Below, piece by piece: positions 10,162-19,142 of a stretch of 64,000 bases of DNA. Location of the stretch: NCBI RefSeq assembly GCF_000272105.2, contig NZ_AJZD02000021.1:1-64000 (forward strand), written 5' to 3'. Under the pieces are notes generated by a model. The model made no database searches. It worked only from the letters and a program-made list of their open reading frames with translations, and had not been told where the DNA came from. How positions within the stretch are numbered: the first letter of the stretch is position 1; every line of letters begins with the position of its first letter. The DNA comes from Vibrio splendidus 12E03 (GTDB taxonomy: Bacteria; Pseudomonadota; Gammaproteobacteria; Enterobacterales; Vibrionaceae). A program made the position numbers and the translations under genes.

Positions 10162-10914
10162 ATGAAATCATACTGTATTACCTTAAAAGCGAACCATTGT
10201 AGGCAAAGATCAACAGCCGACGCTCTCAAGGGTGTTCAGATTGATTTTGAGTTTTTTATTGGAGTTGATGCGCGAACCGATGAACACCCTCTACTCAAAA
10301 GAATTCACGATAGAGCTTTTTTACATAATATGGGCAGGTCGCATGCCATTGGAGAGGTTGGATGTTATGCAAGCCATTACCTTATTTGGCAAAAATGTGT
10401 AGAGCTCAATGAACCAATTTTAGTCTTCGAAGATCATGCCGAGATTGATATCGACACATTTCGTAATACTCTGACTATCGCCGAGCAGCATATTAATCAG
10501 TGTGGTTTTATTCGCTTACAAGACAGTAAGAACAAACTACATTACTCAGTTAGCACGTACGATGCCCAACATCTTATTAAGTATTTGAAAGTTCCTCAAG
10601 GAACCGCCTGTTACGCGATATCTCCCAAAGCAGCACAAGCTTTCATCGAACAAAGTTCAACGTTCAATTATCCAGTTGATGTATTCTTACGGAATACTTG
10701 GGGCCATAAACACCCCATGTTTGGTGTTTCTTCTGCGGGATTACAACGTAGTAAGCAGCCGTCAATTATTGGTAGTCGTAAACATAAAGGTAGAAAAGAC
10801 TATTCTGTCGCCTTTATGAAAATTGTGAACAAAATAAAGAGTATGACGCTCAACTTATCAACAAACCTTTACCACCTTGTAGTTCTAGATAAAGAGTTCA
10901 GACCAAAGCTCTAA
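10162..10914 (+). CDS. Glycosyltransferase family 25 (LOS/LPS type)
   Basis: 250 residues. YCITLKANHCRQRSTADAL, the GEVGCYASHYLIWQKCVE block and the acidic ILVFEDHAEID segment place it in GT25, the LgtB/Lic2A-like family that adds galactose or other sugars to the lipooligosaccharide outer core. The usual acidic motif is EDD; here it reads EDH (about residues 91-93), which may affect metal binding. The gene stands alone between two copies of the same terminator/epimerase-end block, so it looks inserted between coaD and the epimerase gene. Substrate unknown. Confidence 0.78.
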   Translation: MKSYCITLKANHCRQRSTADALKGVQIDFEFFIGVDARTDEHPLLKRIHDRAFLHNMGRSHAIGEVGCYASHYLIWQKCVELNEPILVFEDHAEIDIDTFRNTLTIAEQHINQCGFIRLQDSKNKLHYSVSTYDAQHLIKYLKVPQGTACYAISPKAAQAFIEQSSTFNYPVDVFLRNTWGHKHPMFGVSSAGLQRSKQPSIIGSRKHKGRKDYSVAFMKIVNKIKSMTLNLSTNLYHLVVLDKEFRPKL

Positions 10915-10944
10915 AAATAGGAAAGTAAAACACTAACCCTCTTC

Positions 10945-10977
10945 AAAAAAATAGCGCTCAGTGAGCGCTATTTTTAA
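10945..10977. terminator. Bidirectional terminator between GT25 and epimerase genes
   Basis: TAGCGCTCA and TGAGCGCTA arms with A and T runs on either side, serving the plus-strand GT25 gene and the minus-strand epimerase gene. It is nearly identical to the hairpin at 9876-9905. Confidence 0.85.
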
Positions 10978-10994
10978 TTCAAAACCATCAATTA

Positions 10995-11999
10995 TTACAA
11001 CGAGTAATAAGCTTTGTACCAATCCGCGAATGCTTTGGCGCCTTCTTGGATTTTAACTTGAGGCTTGTAACCAACCGCTTCAAACAAATCTTCCGTATCA
11101 GCATAAGTTGCGTACACATCACCGGGTTGCATTGGCATGAAGTTCTTTTTCGCTTCAACACCTAGAGCACCTTCTAATGCTTCGATGTAGTCCATTAATT
11201 TAACCGGACTGCCATGACCGATGTTGAACACACGGTATGGTGCTGAGCTGGTTGCAGGTGAGCCTTGCTCAACCGTCCAATCTGGCTGTTTTGCTGGAAT
11301 ACGATCTTGGACACGAATAATGCCTTCAACAATATCATCGATATAAGTGAAGTCGCGCATCATGTCGCCATTGTTATAAATATCGATCTCTTTGCCTGCC
11401 ACGATTAAGTTCGCAAACTTAAACATCGCCATATCAGGGCGACTCCAAGGACCATAAACCGTAAAGAAACGTAGACCAGTTGTCGGTACATCGTATAAAT
11501 GAGAATAGGTATGCGCCATTAGCTCATTCGACTTCTTAGTCGCAGCGTACAGTGAAATAGGGTGATCAACACTGTCTGCCGTGTGGAATGGCATTTTCTG
11601 GTTCAAGCCATAGACTGAGCTAGATGATGCATAAACTAGGTGTTCAACCTTGTTATGGCGACAGCCTTCCAAAATAGCTAAGTGACCAACAAGGTTGCTA
11701 TCAGCATACGCCATTGGATTATCAATTGAGTAACGAACGCCAGCTTGCGCCGCTAAGTGGATAACGCGGTCAAACTTTTGCTCAGCAAACAACGTTGCCA
11801 TGCCTTCTCTATCAGCAAGATCAAGCTCGATAAAGGTAAGGTTTTCATGTTCGATACGCTTAAGACGGTCATGTTTCAGAGAGACTTCGTAGTAGTCATT
11901 TAGGTTATCAATACCAATAACCTCATGTCCTGCCGCACATAGTCGCTCCGACACTGCTGAGCCAATAAAACCAGCAACGCCAGTTACTAAATATTTCAT
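10995..11999 (-). CDS. UDP-glucuronate 4-epimerase-like NAD-dependent epimerase
   Basis: 334 residues, extended short-chain dehydrogenase. The NAD-binding GVAGFIGSAVSERL is at residues 7-20, DLADREG follows, SSSSVYGLNQKMPF supplies the catalytic serine region, and SLYAATKKSNELMAH holds the YxxxK pair. IDNLNDYYEVSLKHDRL and the general sequence match the CapI/WbtF-type UDP-glucuronate 4-epimerases that make UDP-galacturonate for LPS or capsule. Single gene with its own terminator, opposite the GT25 gene. A diverged remnant of the same 3' end lies at 9918-10007. Sugar specificity is inferred from family resemblance. Confidence 0.88.
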   Translation of the reverse strand: MKYLVTGVAGFIGSAVSERLCAAGHEVIGIDNLNDYYEVSLKHDRLKRIEHENLTFIELDLADREGMATLFAEQKFDRVIHLAAQAGVRYSIDNPMAYADSNLVGHLAILEGCRHNKVEHLVYASSSSVYGLNQKMPFHTADSVDHPISLYAATKKSNELMAHTYSHLYDVPTTGLRFFTVYGPWSRPDMAMFKFANLIVAGKEIDIYNNGDMMRDFTYIDDIVEGIIRVQDRIPAKQPDWTVEQGSPATSSAPYRVFNIGHGSPVKLMDYIEALEGALGVEAKKNFMPMQPGDVYATYADTEDLFEAVGYKPQVKIQEGAKAFADWYKAYYSL

Positions 12000-12090
12000 T
12001 CTACTATTCTCAATTCATATAATTAGTACAATTGTAGCCACTCGCTAGCCTATCGACTAGCAATAAAAAGTGAACACGAGTTCAGATTTT

Positions 12091-12900
12091 CTATACTTGG
12101 CACTCTTCGCAATAAAACGTATTGCGTTGCCCGATTTTTAATTCTTGAATAAGAGCTTCACAAGTAGGGCATTTTGCACCCGCTTTACCATACACTTGCA
12201 GCTCTTGAGCGAAATACCCCGGCTTGCCATCTGCTTGTGCGAAATCTTTTAGGGTAGTGCCACCTTGTTCGATAGCAGTAGCGAGTACTTGTTTAATATC
12301 TTCAGTTAACAAGGTCCATTCAGCTTTGGTTACTTTATTTGCTGGTCGTAGCGGATGGATCTTTGCAGAAAACAAGGCTTCATTAGCGTAGATATTCCCT
12401 ACCCCGACCACAACTTTGTTGTCCATGATGAACTGCTTGACGGCAACTTTACGCTTTTCTGCCTTCTCAGCTATGTAGTCGGCATTGAAGTCGCTAGTTA
12501 GCGGCTCAGGACCAGATCCCAGTAACACAGGATGTGTTTCGTCAGGCGCTGACCATAGCCATGCGCCAAAGCGGCGAGGGTCGTTGTAGCGTAATACTTT
12601 GCCATTGGTGAGCTTAAGATCCACGTGATCGTGCTTTGCTGCTGGGAAGTCGGCATCTAATACACGCAGTGAGCCAGACATGCCAAGATGCACAATCGCA
12701 GTGCCAGCATCTGTCTCAATCAATAGGTACTTCGCTCGACGTGAGATCGAGCGAATCACCTGCCCTTCTAATCGCTTAAGTTCTTGTGGAATATCCCAAC
12801 GCAGCTTCGGCGTGCGAAAGGTAAGCGTTTTAATGGTCTCACCGACTAAATGAGGCGAGATCCCCATGCGGCTTACTTCGACTTCGGGTAGTTCAGGCAT
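12091..12900 (-). CDS. mutM: Formamidopyrimidine-DNA glycosylase (Fpg)
   Basis: 269 residues. [11 protein letters not shown] is the invariant Fpg start, in which Pro2 is the catalytic nucleophile and Glu3 a catalytic acid after removal of Met1. The helix-two-turn-helix ([14 protein letters not shown]) and the C-terminal zinc finger C-x2-C-x16-C-x2-C (CPTCE to CEEC) are complete. The enzyme excises 8-oxoguanine and formamidopyrimidines and nicks the abasic site. It follows the small membrane protein gene at 12904 with a 3-base gap, so the two are co-transcribed, as in V. cholerae. Confidence 0.97.
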   Translation of the reverse strand: MPELPEVEVSRMGISPHLVGETIKTLTFRTPKLRWDIPQELKRLEGQVIRSISRRAKYLLIETDAGTAIVHLGMSGSLRVLDADFPAAKHDHVDLKLTNGKVLRYNDPRRFGAWLWSAPDETHPVLLGSGPEPLTSDFNADYIAEKAEKRKVAVKQFIMDNKVVVGVGNIYANEALFSAKIHPLRPANKVTKAEWTLLTEDIKQVLATAIEQGGTTLKDFAQADGKPGYFAQELQVYGKAGAKCPTCEALIQELKIGQRNTFYCEECQV

Positions 12901-12903
12901 AAT

Positions 12904-13458
12904 CTAGTCATCCAATTCTGAGGAGTTGTTCGAGCTGAGACTTGGAAACAGGTAGCTCTCTTCAATAGACACCGCCAACCACTGATCATTCCAGTTTTTT
13001 AACAACCAGAACTCAGGCAATTGATAATAGGTAATACGCTGGGGCTCTTCTTGGTCTTGATACCATACTTCGATGGTGTGTGGTGTCTTTAACCGAGGCG
13101 TAAGGTCTGTGTAGGTCTGTGAGTCGACTTCCGTGCCCACAAGCTCTTTCCAACGTTGTGACAACTCTTGTGCATTGGTGGTTTGAGGGGAGCCTTCACC
13201 TTTAAACTGGTAAACCCATTGATTGTCTTGTTGAATGACAGACCACTTAGCAAAGTGTAACGCTTGAAGCTCTGCTATTGGATTCAGGAGATAAGGATAA
13301 GGGCTCTCAACCTGAGGTTCAGGTTCGATAAGGTACGCTTTGATCAATGTTGGAAGGTTTAACACGCCAATAAAAGCGATCACGCTGAACATGAGTATGT
13401 TGTTCCACCGGCGTCCACGATATCTCATCTGATTCTGCTCATCTAACCTATTGAACAT
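12904..13458 (-). CDS. Conserved hypothetical single-pass membrane protein upstream of mutM
   Basis: 184 residues, family not recognised. One hydrophobic segment near residues 20-42 (NILMFSVIAFIGVLNLPTLI), preceded by an Arg-rich stretch, predicts an N-in, C-out inner-membrane protein with a periplasmic domain of about 140 residues. That domain is rich in Trp, Gln and Pro and has no cysteine or obvious catalytic motif; the last ten residues are Ser/Asn/acidic. A second ATG at 13425 could be the true start. The gene sits between rpmG and mutM, as in V. cholerae, and its 3-base gap to mutM indicates an operon. I propose no function. Confidence 0.7.
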   Translation of the reverse strand: MFNRLDEQNQMRYRGRRWNNILMFSVIAFIGVLNLPTLIKAYLIEPEPQVESPYPYLLNPIAELQALHFAKWSVIQQDNQWVYQFKGEGSPQTTNAQELSQRWKELVGTEVDSQTYTDLTPRLKTPHTIEVWYQDQEEPQRITYYQLPEFWLLKNWNDQWLAVSIEESYLFPSLSSNNSSELDD

Positions 13459-13561
13459 TCAGTATATCGTGAAAGTGGCAATACTTTCTATGTTGCGCGG
13501 TTTTCTAGCTATCAGGTTCTATATCAAGCAAGAACAATTGAGTTGCTCAAATTTTAGATAT

Positions 13562-13592
13562 AAAAAAACCCAGCGATTAAACTGGGTTTTTC
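13562..13592. terminator. Terminator of the rpmB-rpmG operon
   Basis: AAAACCCAG and CTGGGTTTT arms around GCGATTAAA's loop, with A and T runs on either side. It lies 40-70 bases behind the rpmG stop on the minus strand and can also work on the plus strand. Confidence 0.8.
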
Positions 13593-13632
13593 AATTCTTT
13601 CTTCTACTGAAGAAGAGCAAAAAAAGCATCAA

Positions 13633-13800
13633 TTACTTGATTTTAGCTTCTTTGTACATAACGTGTTGGCGAACTACTGGATCAAACTTTTTGATCTCAA
13701 ATTTGCCTGGCATGTTACGCTTGTTCTTATCAGTTGTGTAGAAGTGACCAGTACCTGCAGAAGATACTAGACGAATTTTCTCACGAATGCCTTTAGCCAT
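13633..13800 (-). CDS. rpmG: 50S ribosomal protein L33
   Basis: 55 residues, beginning [20 protein letters not shown] and ending [11 protein letters not shown], nearly identical to E. coli L33 (also 55 residues). It is a structural component of the large ribosomal subunit near the E site. There are no cysteines, so this is the zinc-independent C-minus form. It lies 13 bases behind rpmB in the rpmBG operon and is followed by a terminator at 13562-13592. The stop is TAA at 13633-13635. Confidence 0.97.
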   Translation of the reverse strand: MAKGIREKIRLVSSAGTGHFYTTDKNKRNMPGKFEIKKFDPVVRQHVMYKEAKIK

Positions 13801-13813
13801 TGCTTAATTCCTC

Positions 13814-14050
13814 TTAAACGTTTTCGCCACGTGCACGGATATCAACAAGAACAGCATCGATGCCTTTCTTATCAATGATACGCATGCCTTTAGCAGTTAG
13901 ACGTAGTTTAACAAAACGTTTTTCGCTCTCTACCCAGAAACGATGAGTTTGTAGGTTCGGCAGAAAACGGCGCTTAGTAGCATTGCGTGCGTGTGAACGG
14001 TTGTTACCCGTTACTGGACGCTTACCAGTTACTTGGCATACTCGGGACAT
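13814..14050 (-). CDS. rpmB: 50S ribosomal protein L28
   Basis: 78 residues from [20 protein letters not shown] to DIRARGENV, the standard L28 sequence and length. The frame continues five codons upstream, but the conserved N-terminus fixes the start at the ATG at 14050. It lacks paired zinc-binding cysteines. It is a structural protein of the 50S subunit and the first gene of the rpmB-rpmG operon, with a strong sigma-70 promoter at 14171-14199. Confidence 0.97.
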   Translation of the reverse strand: MSRVCQVTGKRPVTGNNRSHARNATKRRFLPNLQTHRFWVESEKRFVKLRLTAKGMRIIDKKGIDAVLVDIRARGENV

Positions 14051-14170
14051 GAATGTCTTCTCCAATCGTTTCAGCTCGATATCAACCTTGGTGGCCGAAC
14101 CTCTCTATCAATTAAAATAGAAGGTAAAAACCGTTATGGAAAATCCATACAAGGCTATCAAAGGTCGCGC

Positions 14171-14199
14171 ATTATACTAACTTGACACGCATTGCTCAA
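14171..14199 (-). promoter_or_regulatory. Sigma-70 promoter of rpmB-rpmG
   Basis: On the minus strand TTGAGC and a perfect TATAAT are separated by exactly 17 bases, followed by GCGCG, a G/C-rich discriminator as expected for a growth-rate and ppGpp controlled ribosomal promoter. It lies about 120 bases upstream of the rpmB ATG. Confidence 0.75.
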
Positions 14200-14341
14200 G
14201 ACCCGAACAGATCCTTTTTACGGATTTCGTGATCTTTTTTTGTGCAGCGCAGCTTGCTTGAGTAATCAGAGCTGATTTTAGGTCTAAAAATGTGGGCGGA
14301 ATAATAGCAGATTTAACGCAACTAACAACCTAAAATGTGAT

Positions 14342-15016
14342 TCAAATCCATCCACGCTCTGCAAAAGAGACAACTTCACCGTCTCCAACCACAAAATGGT
14401 CGAGCACTCGGATGTCCACCAGCGCTAATGCATCGGTTAATAGGCGTGTAATCCGTCTATCCGCTTGGCTAGGCTCAGCAACACCTGAAGGATGGTTATG
14501 AGCCAAGATTAATGCCGCCGCATTGTGATGCAGTGCCCGTTTAACCACTTCCCGCGGGTAAACCGATGCAGCATCGATGGTTCCTTCAAACATCACCTCG
14601 TCCTTTATTACCCTATTTTGGTTATCGAGGAACAGTATATAGAAGGCTTCTCGCTGGCGATCACGCAACATGCTCGAAAGATAAAGCTTTGTATGGCTTG
14701 GGCTAGTGAGCGCATCTCCACGAGATAAAGTCTCTGCTAGATAACGCTGCGTCATCTCTAATACAGCTTGTAGCTGAACATACTTAGCCTGTCCCATCCC
14801 TTTATGAGCACAAAATTCTTCCTGAGTTGCTGAAAAGAGATGGCGGAGCGAACCAAAGTCTTTGATCAACTTGTCTGCGAGCTCCAACACGTTCATTCCT
14901 TGTGTCCCTGTTCGCAGAAATATCGCGAGCAGTTCCGCATCACTCAAAGAATCAGGCCCTCTATTTAATAGCTTTTCTCTCGGCATCGATTCGGCAGGTA
15001 TTTTATCTATTGGCAT
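14342..15016 (-). CDS. radC: RadC family JAB/MPN-domain protein
   Basis: About 224 residues from [17 protein letters not shown]. An N-terminal helix-hairpin-helix-like region ([17 protein letters not shown]) is followed by the JAB/MPN metal-binding motif [14 protein letters not shown], with the HxH(x7)SxxD ligands complete, and a C-terminal [19 protein letters not shown]. Despite the name, RadC has no proven role in DNA repair; the family is predicted to be a metal-dependent hydrolase. A GTG five codons upstream (15031) is an alternative start. The gene lies between rpmB and divergent coaBC, the usual gammaproteobacterial context. Confidence 0.93.
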   Translation of the reverse strand: MPIDKIPAESMPREKLLNRGPDSLSDAELLAIFLRTGTQGMNVLELADKLIKDFGSLRHLFSATQEEFCAHKGMGQAKYVQLQAVLEMTQRYLAETLSRGDALTSPSHTKLYLSSMLRDRQREAFYILFLDNQNRVIKDEVMFEGTIDAASVYPREVVKRALHHNAAALILAHNHPSGVAEPSQADRRITRLLTDALALVDIRVLDHFVVGDGEVVSFAERGWI

Positions 15017-15240
15017 ATAAAAGCTAATCACTAGTCATGAACACGACCCACCACCGTAATGAGATCGTAATAAGAGATCCTTCGATAGAGATAGAAGGGG
15101 ACGAGTCACTAGCAAAACCATGTAATTGATAAGTTTGATAACACCAATTTGATGAGCGTCAACTCTGTTCGAGCTCTGCTTCTAGGCACTCTTCCTTTGT
15201 TCTGATATCGTAAGTCGCAGAAAAATTAAGGAACAGAATC

Positions 15241-16482
15241 ATGCAAACACAGGTTAATCCACTGAGTAACGCTGACCAACAAGGCCTAGCAGGGAAAAAA
15301 ATTCTTCTTGGTATTAGTGGTGGTATCGCTGCTTACAAATGTGCCGAGCTGACTCGACGTTTGATTGAGCGTGGAGCACAAGTGCAGGTCGTCATGACCA
15401 ATGCAGCCAAGGAGTTCATTACTCCTCTCACCATGCAAGCCGTCTCAGGCAGGCCAGTGTCTGATAGTTTGCTTGATCCTGCTGCTGAGGCTTCCATGGG
15501 CCACATTGAGCTCGCAAAGTGGGCTGATTTGGTATTACTAGCTCCAGCAACCGCTGATCTGATTGCTCGCATGACAGCGGGCATGGGTAACGACCTACTG
15601 ACCACCTTGGTTTTAGCAACTGATGCGCCAGTGGCGGTATCTCCGGCAATGAACCAACAAATGTACAGCCACCCAGCCACTCAAGAGAACATCGCAACAC
15701 TAAAACGTCGTGGTTGTGAGATCTGGGGCCCGGCGGCTGGCGAACAAGCGTGTGGTGATGTCGGTATGGGGCGTATGCTAGAGCCAATGCAACTCGTGCA
15801 TCGCTGCGAAGACTTCTTCCAACCTAAACCGCTTGCAGGCCGTTCTGTACTGATTACTGCTGGCCCGACTCGTGAAGCCATTGACCCAGTGCGTTACATT
15901 ACCAATCACAGCTCAGGCAAGATGGGCTATGCAGTGGCTGAAGCGGCAGCTAAACAAGGCGCAAAGGTGACGCTAGTCAGTGGCCCAGTATCACTTGCGA
16001 CACCAAGCCAAGTGACTCGTATTGATGTCGACAGCGCTCAACAGATGTTTGATGCGGTGACAGCAAGCGCTTCTCAACACGATATTTTCATCAGCTGCGC
16101 CGCAGTTGCCGATTATCGCCCTGAGTCCATCGCAGACCAAAAGCTCAAAAAGGTTGATGGTAAAGACGACATGACCATTCAAATGGTTAAGAACCCTGAT
16201 ATCGTCGCTTCTGTTGCTGCAATGACTGAAGGTCGCCCATTTACTGTTGGGTTTGCTGCTGAGACGCAAGATGTTGAAAAATACGCGCGAGGTAAGTTAG
16301 AAAGAAAGAACCTCGACATGATTTGCGCCAATGATGTGTCTGTCGAAGGCCAAGGCTTCAATAGCAGTAACAATGAGCTGCACCTTTATTGGAAAGGTGG
16401 CGATAAATCTCTGCCGTTGGATAGCAAAGACACCCTTGGTTTCCAGATCCTCGATCAGATCCAACAGCTTATTGATGCATAA
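15241..16482 (+). CDS. coaBC: Bifunctional phosphopantothenoylcysteine decarboxylase / phosphopantothenate-cysteine ligase
   Basis: 413 residues. The N-terminal CoaC half is a flavoprotein: [17 protein letters not shown] binds FMN, and [17 protein letters not shown] carries the conserved PxMNxxMW-like motif. The CoaB half begins near residue 195 with [20 protein letters not shown] and contains the [12 protein letters not shown] and ADYRP segments that bind CTP and the acyl phosphate. It makes 4'-phosphopantetheine from phosphopantothenate and cysteine, upstream of CoaD. AAGGAAC lies 8 bases before the ATG. Divergent from radC. Confidence 0.96.
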   Translation: MQTQVNPLSNADQQGLAGKKILLGISGGIAAYKCAELTRRLIERGAQVQVVMTNAAKEFITPLTMQAVSGRPVSDSLLDPAAEASMGHIELAKWADLVLLAPATADLIARMTAGMGNDLLTTLVLATDAPVAVSPAMNQQMYSHPATQENIATLKRRGCEIWGPAAGEQACGDVGMGRMLEPMQLVHRCEDFFQPKPLAGRSVLITAGPTREAIDPVRYITNHSSGKMGYAVAEAAAKQGAKVTLVSGPVSLATPSQVTRIDVDSAQQMFDAVTASASQHDIFISCAAVADYRPESIADQKLKKVDGKDDMTIQMVKNPDIVASVAAMTEGRPFTVGFAAETQDVEKYARGKLERKNLDMICANDVSVEGQGFNSSNNELHLYWKGGDKSLPLDSKDTLGFQILDQIQQLIDA

Positions 16483-16621
16483 ACGCACAAATTTGCTCTG
16501 ACAATCTGCTGACACCTCTCGATTCTGTTGACCTAGGGCTTACAAAACTAGGAAACAGAATTGAATGGTGTTTATAATCCTTCTTCACTCAATCCTCATC
16601 TTTAGGAAAGGAAGTAAATAG

Positions 16622-17212
16622 ATGGCTGGTGCTCGAAAATCAAACCGTCGTGAAGAAATCCTACAAGCTCTCGCACAAATGTTGGAATCGACCGAAGGTG
16701 CTTCTCGTATCACAACGGTAAAGTTGGCCAAGCAAGTGGGTGTTTCTGAGGCTGCGTTATACCGCCACTTCCCTAGCAAAGCTCGTATGTTTGAAGGCCT
16801 AATCGAGTTCATTGAAGAAGCGTTGATGTCTCGAATCAACCGCATTCTCGATGAAGAAAAAGACACGCTAGAGCGCATACGACTCGTGATGCAACTTATC
16901 TTAGTTTTCTCAGAACGTAATCCAGGCCTGACTCGAATTTTGTCTGGTCATGCTCTAATGTTTGAAAATGAACGCCTGCGTGATCGCATCAACCAACTTT
17001 TCGAACGCATTGAGACGCAACTTCGCCAGATCCTGCGTGAAAGAAAGCTTCGTGAAGGAAAATCATTCCCGGTTGATGAGAAGATCTTAGCCGCTCAACT
17101 GCTAGGCCAAGTTGAAGGTAGCTTGAATCGATTTGTTCGTTCAGACTTCAAATATCAACCGACAGAAAATTTTGATGCTTATTGGGCTCTATTAAGCGCT
17201 CAGATTAAGTAG
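16622..17212 (+). CDS. slmA: Nucleoid occlusion factor SlmA
   Basis: 196 residues, TetR family. The DNA-binding helix-turn-helix covers about residues 27-52 ([20 protein letters not shown]). SlmA binds chromosomal SBS sites away from the terminus and, when DNA bound, breaks up FtsZ polymers so that septa do not close over the nucleoid. Length and sequence match the family. It is preceded by AAGGAAG and lies between coaBC and lpxL as in V. cholerae. Its stop codon is inside a perfect 16-base tandem duplication (17205-17236). Confidence 0.96.
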   Translation: MAGARKSNRREEILQALAQMLESTEGASRITTVKLAKQVGVSEAALYRHFPSKARMFEGLIEFIEEALMSRINRILDEEKDTLERIRLVMQLILVFSERNPGLTRILSGHALMFENERLRDRINQLFERIETQLRQILRERKLREGKSFPVDEKILAAQLLGQVEGSLNRFVRSDFKYQPTENFDAYWALLSAQIK

Positions 17213-17236
17213 CAATCAAATTAAGTAGCAATCAAA
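17205..17236. repeat. 16-base tandem duplication spanning the slmA stop
   Basis: Two adjacent identical copies of TTAAGTAGCAATCAAA. The first contains the slmA TAG stop; the second repeats it in the gap before lpxL. It looks like a recent slippage duplication and adds a spacer between slmA and lpxL. Confidence 0.85.
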
Positions 17237-17251
17237 TCTTAAGTGATGGTT

Positions 17252-18232
17252 ATGACGACGAAAACTTCTCCGACAAGCAGCACTGCACAACACGTTATTA
17301 CTAAGCCACCTTTTACTCTGGCGTTACTCCACCCTAAATACTGGGGAGTATGGTTCGGTTTTGGGTTATTGGCGCTTATCGTTAACGTTCTCCCTTACCG
17401 CCTCTTGCTGCTGTTAGGTCGATCGTTAGGCTCTTTTGGTGCTCGCTATGGCAAAAAGCGTGTGGCAGTCGCAACACGTAACTTGGAACTCGCCTTCCCA
17501 GATAAGCCTACTGACGAAGTCGCAGCAATGGTCAGCGAGAACTTCAAGAACACCGGTATGGCACTTATCGAAACTGGCATCACATGGTTTTGGCCGACGT
17601 GGCGCTTTAAGCGAATCTTAGTGGATAAAGACACCCAAATGCTGCGTACGCACAAAGCTAACGGCAAAGGTGTTCTTCTGTGTTGTGTGCATGCCTTGAA
17701 CCTAGAGATCACCGCACGAGCAATGGCGGTTCTTGGTATTTCAGGTTTAGGTGTTTATCGCCCGCACAACAATCCGGCTTATGAATTCATTCAATACCGT
17801 GGTCGTACTCAAAACGGCAACCGTCTGATTCACCGTAAAGACGTGAAACGCATGATTCGAATCCTGCGTCAGGGGGAGATCCTTTTCTATCTGCCGGATC
17901 ATGATTACGGTCGTAACAAATCAGTGTTTGTGCCTTTCTTCGCGGTAGAAGATGCATGTACTACCACAGGCACCAGCATTCTGGCGTACACCAGCCGATG
18001 TGCACTCGTTCCGGGTTCAGGTTTTAGAAATGCCGATGGCAAGTATGAAATCATGGCTGACGAGTCGATCGAAGATAACTATCCGCAAAAAGATGAGAAA
18101 GCGGCGGCGGCTTACATGAACAGCTACCTAGAGAAGATTATCTTACGCGCTCCAGAGCAATGGATGTGGCTACACAAGCGCTTCAAGACAATGGAAGATC
18201 CAGAAGTTGAACGCGGTATTCGCTACAAATAA
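17252..18232 (+). CDS. lpxL: Kdo2/Kdo-lipid IVA late acyltransferase (LpxL type)
   Basis: About 326 residues. FTLALLHPKYWGVWFGFGLL is the membrane-anchor region shared with E. coli LpxL; CVHALNLEI gives the catalytic H-x4-E dyad; GVYRPHNNP, YLPDHDYG and APEQWMWLHKRFKT are further LpxL signatures. It adds a secondary acyl chain to lipid A at the inner membrane. The start is uncertain: GTG 17243, ATG 17246 and ATG 17252 are in frame. V. cholerae has two such genes (lpxL and lpxN) at this locus; here there is only one between slmA and pyrE. Confidence 0.9.
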   Translation: MTTKTSPTSSTAQHVITKPPFTLALLHPKYWGVWFGFGLLALIVNVLPYRLLLLLGRSLGSFGARYGKKRVAVATRNLELAFPDKPTDEVAAMVSENFKNTGMALIETGITWFWPTWRFKRILVDKDTQMLRTHKANGKGVLLCCVHALNLEITARAMAVLGISGLGVYRPHNNPAYEFIQYRGRTQNGNRLIHRKDVKRMIRILRQGEILFYLPDHDYGRNKSVFVPFFAVEDACTTTGTSILAYTSRCALVPGSGFRNADGKYEIMADESIEDNYPQKDEKAAAAYMNSYLEKIILRAPEQWMWLHKRFKTMEDPEVERGIRYK

Positions 18233-18247
18233 TTTCTGAACCAAAAG

Positions 18248-18277
18248 AAAAGGGGCTGATGATTCATCAGCCCCTTG
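18248..18277. terminator. Bidirectional terminator between lpxL and pyrE
   Basis: AAGGGGCTGAT and ATCAGCCCCTT arms around a three-to-five base loop, lying between the convergent lpxL and pyrE stops. Confidence 0.85.
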
Positions 18278-18304
18278 TGCATTCTATAGCTATAACAAAT
18301 TGTA

Positions 18305-18946
18305 TTAGATGCCATATTGAGCGCGGTACGCTTTTACTGACTCTAGATGTGCTGCATCTGTGCCTTTCTCTTCAAGGAAAGTAACAAGGTCAGTTAGGCT
18401 AACGATAGAGATAATCGCACAACCAAAGTCGCGTTCAACTTCTTGAATTGCAGAAAGCTCGCCTTTACCTTTCTCTTGGCGGTCGATAGCAACAAGAACA
18501 CCCGCTAGATCCGCACCGTTCGCTTGGATGATTTCCATCGACTCACGAATCGCTGTACCTGCAGTGATCACGTCATCCACTAGCATGATGCGACCTTCAA
18601 GTTCGCTACCCACTAGGTTGCCACCTTCACCGTGATTCTTCGCTTCTTTACGGTTGAAGCAGTAAGGCGTGTCTACATCATGGTGATCAGCCAAAGCAAC
18701 TGCTGTTGTCGTTGCAATTGGGATACCCTTGTATGCAGGGCCAAATAGTACATCGAACTCAATGCCTGAATCTGCCAATGCTGCTGCGTAGAAGCGACCT
18801 AAACGCGCTAAGTCACGACCTGTATTAAACAATCCAGCATTGAAGAAGTAAGGGCTCTTACGGCCAGACTTTAAAGTAAACTCACCAAACTTAAGTACTT
18901 CTTTCTCTAGTGCAAATTCAATAAATTCACGTTGATATGCTTTCAT
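18305..18946 (-). CDS. pyrE: Orotate phosphoribosyltransferase
   Basis: 213 residues from [13 protein letters not shown]. It makes OMP from orotate and PRPP in pyrimidine synthesis. The PRPP-binding loop [18 protein letters not shown] (around residues 118-135) and the flexible loop [16 protein letters not shown] are complete. Start: AGAGG abuts an ATG at 18952 with no spacing but lies 6 bases before the ATG at 18946, so the latter is used; it also matches the family length. Upstream, the rph gene, a terminator-like attenuator and a palindromic element lie on the same strand. Confidence 0.96.
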   Translation of the reverse strand: MKAYQREFIEFALEKEVLKFGEFTLKSGRKSPYFFNAGLFNTGRDLARLGRFYAAALADSGIEFDVLFGPAYKGIPIATTTAVALADHHDVDTPYCFNRKEAKNHGEGGNLVGSELEGRIMLVDDVITAGTAIRESMEIIQANGADLAGVLVAIDRQEKGKGELSAIQEVERDFGCAIISIVSLTDLVTFLEEKGTDAAHLESVKAYRAQYGI

Positions 18947-19027
18947 GCTCATCCTCTAAATTAATTTACTTTCCAATTCCTAACTTCCAATCGCTCAGGA
19001 AGCTAACAATGATGTATTTTCTAAATA

Positions 19028-19129
19028 GATAGCTCTACAACAAGGCAGCAAGGTTTTTCAGCCCTATGAGCATAGGGGACCTATGTGATTAGGGTGAAAA
19101 ATTGCAGCTAACGCTGGTGTAGAGTTATC
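19028..19129. repeat. Palindromic intergenic element, copy 1
   Basis: About 100 bases between rph and pyrE. Outer arms GATAGCTCTACA and TGTAGAGTTATC are inverted repeats; the centre holds CCCTATGAGCATAGGGG (19062-19078) followed by CTATGTGATTAGGGTGAA. The same central sequence recurs at 36157-36173 with different outer arms. It has no coding capacity and resembles a REP/MITE-like element. Confidence 0.75.
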
Positions 19130-19142
19130 TATGACGAAAATA

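Noticed and set aside
13451..13741. 96-codon plus-strand open frame
   Set aside because: Runs through the rpmBG terminator and antisense to rpmG; the real gene is L33 on the minus strand.
15333..15787. Two long minus-strand frames inside coaBC
   Set aside because: Both overlap the conserved flavoprotein domain of coaBC; they are shadows of its codon use.
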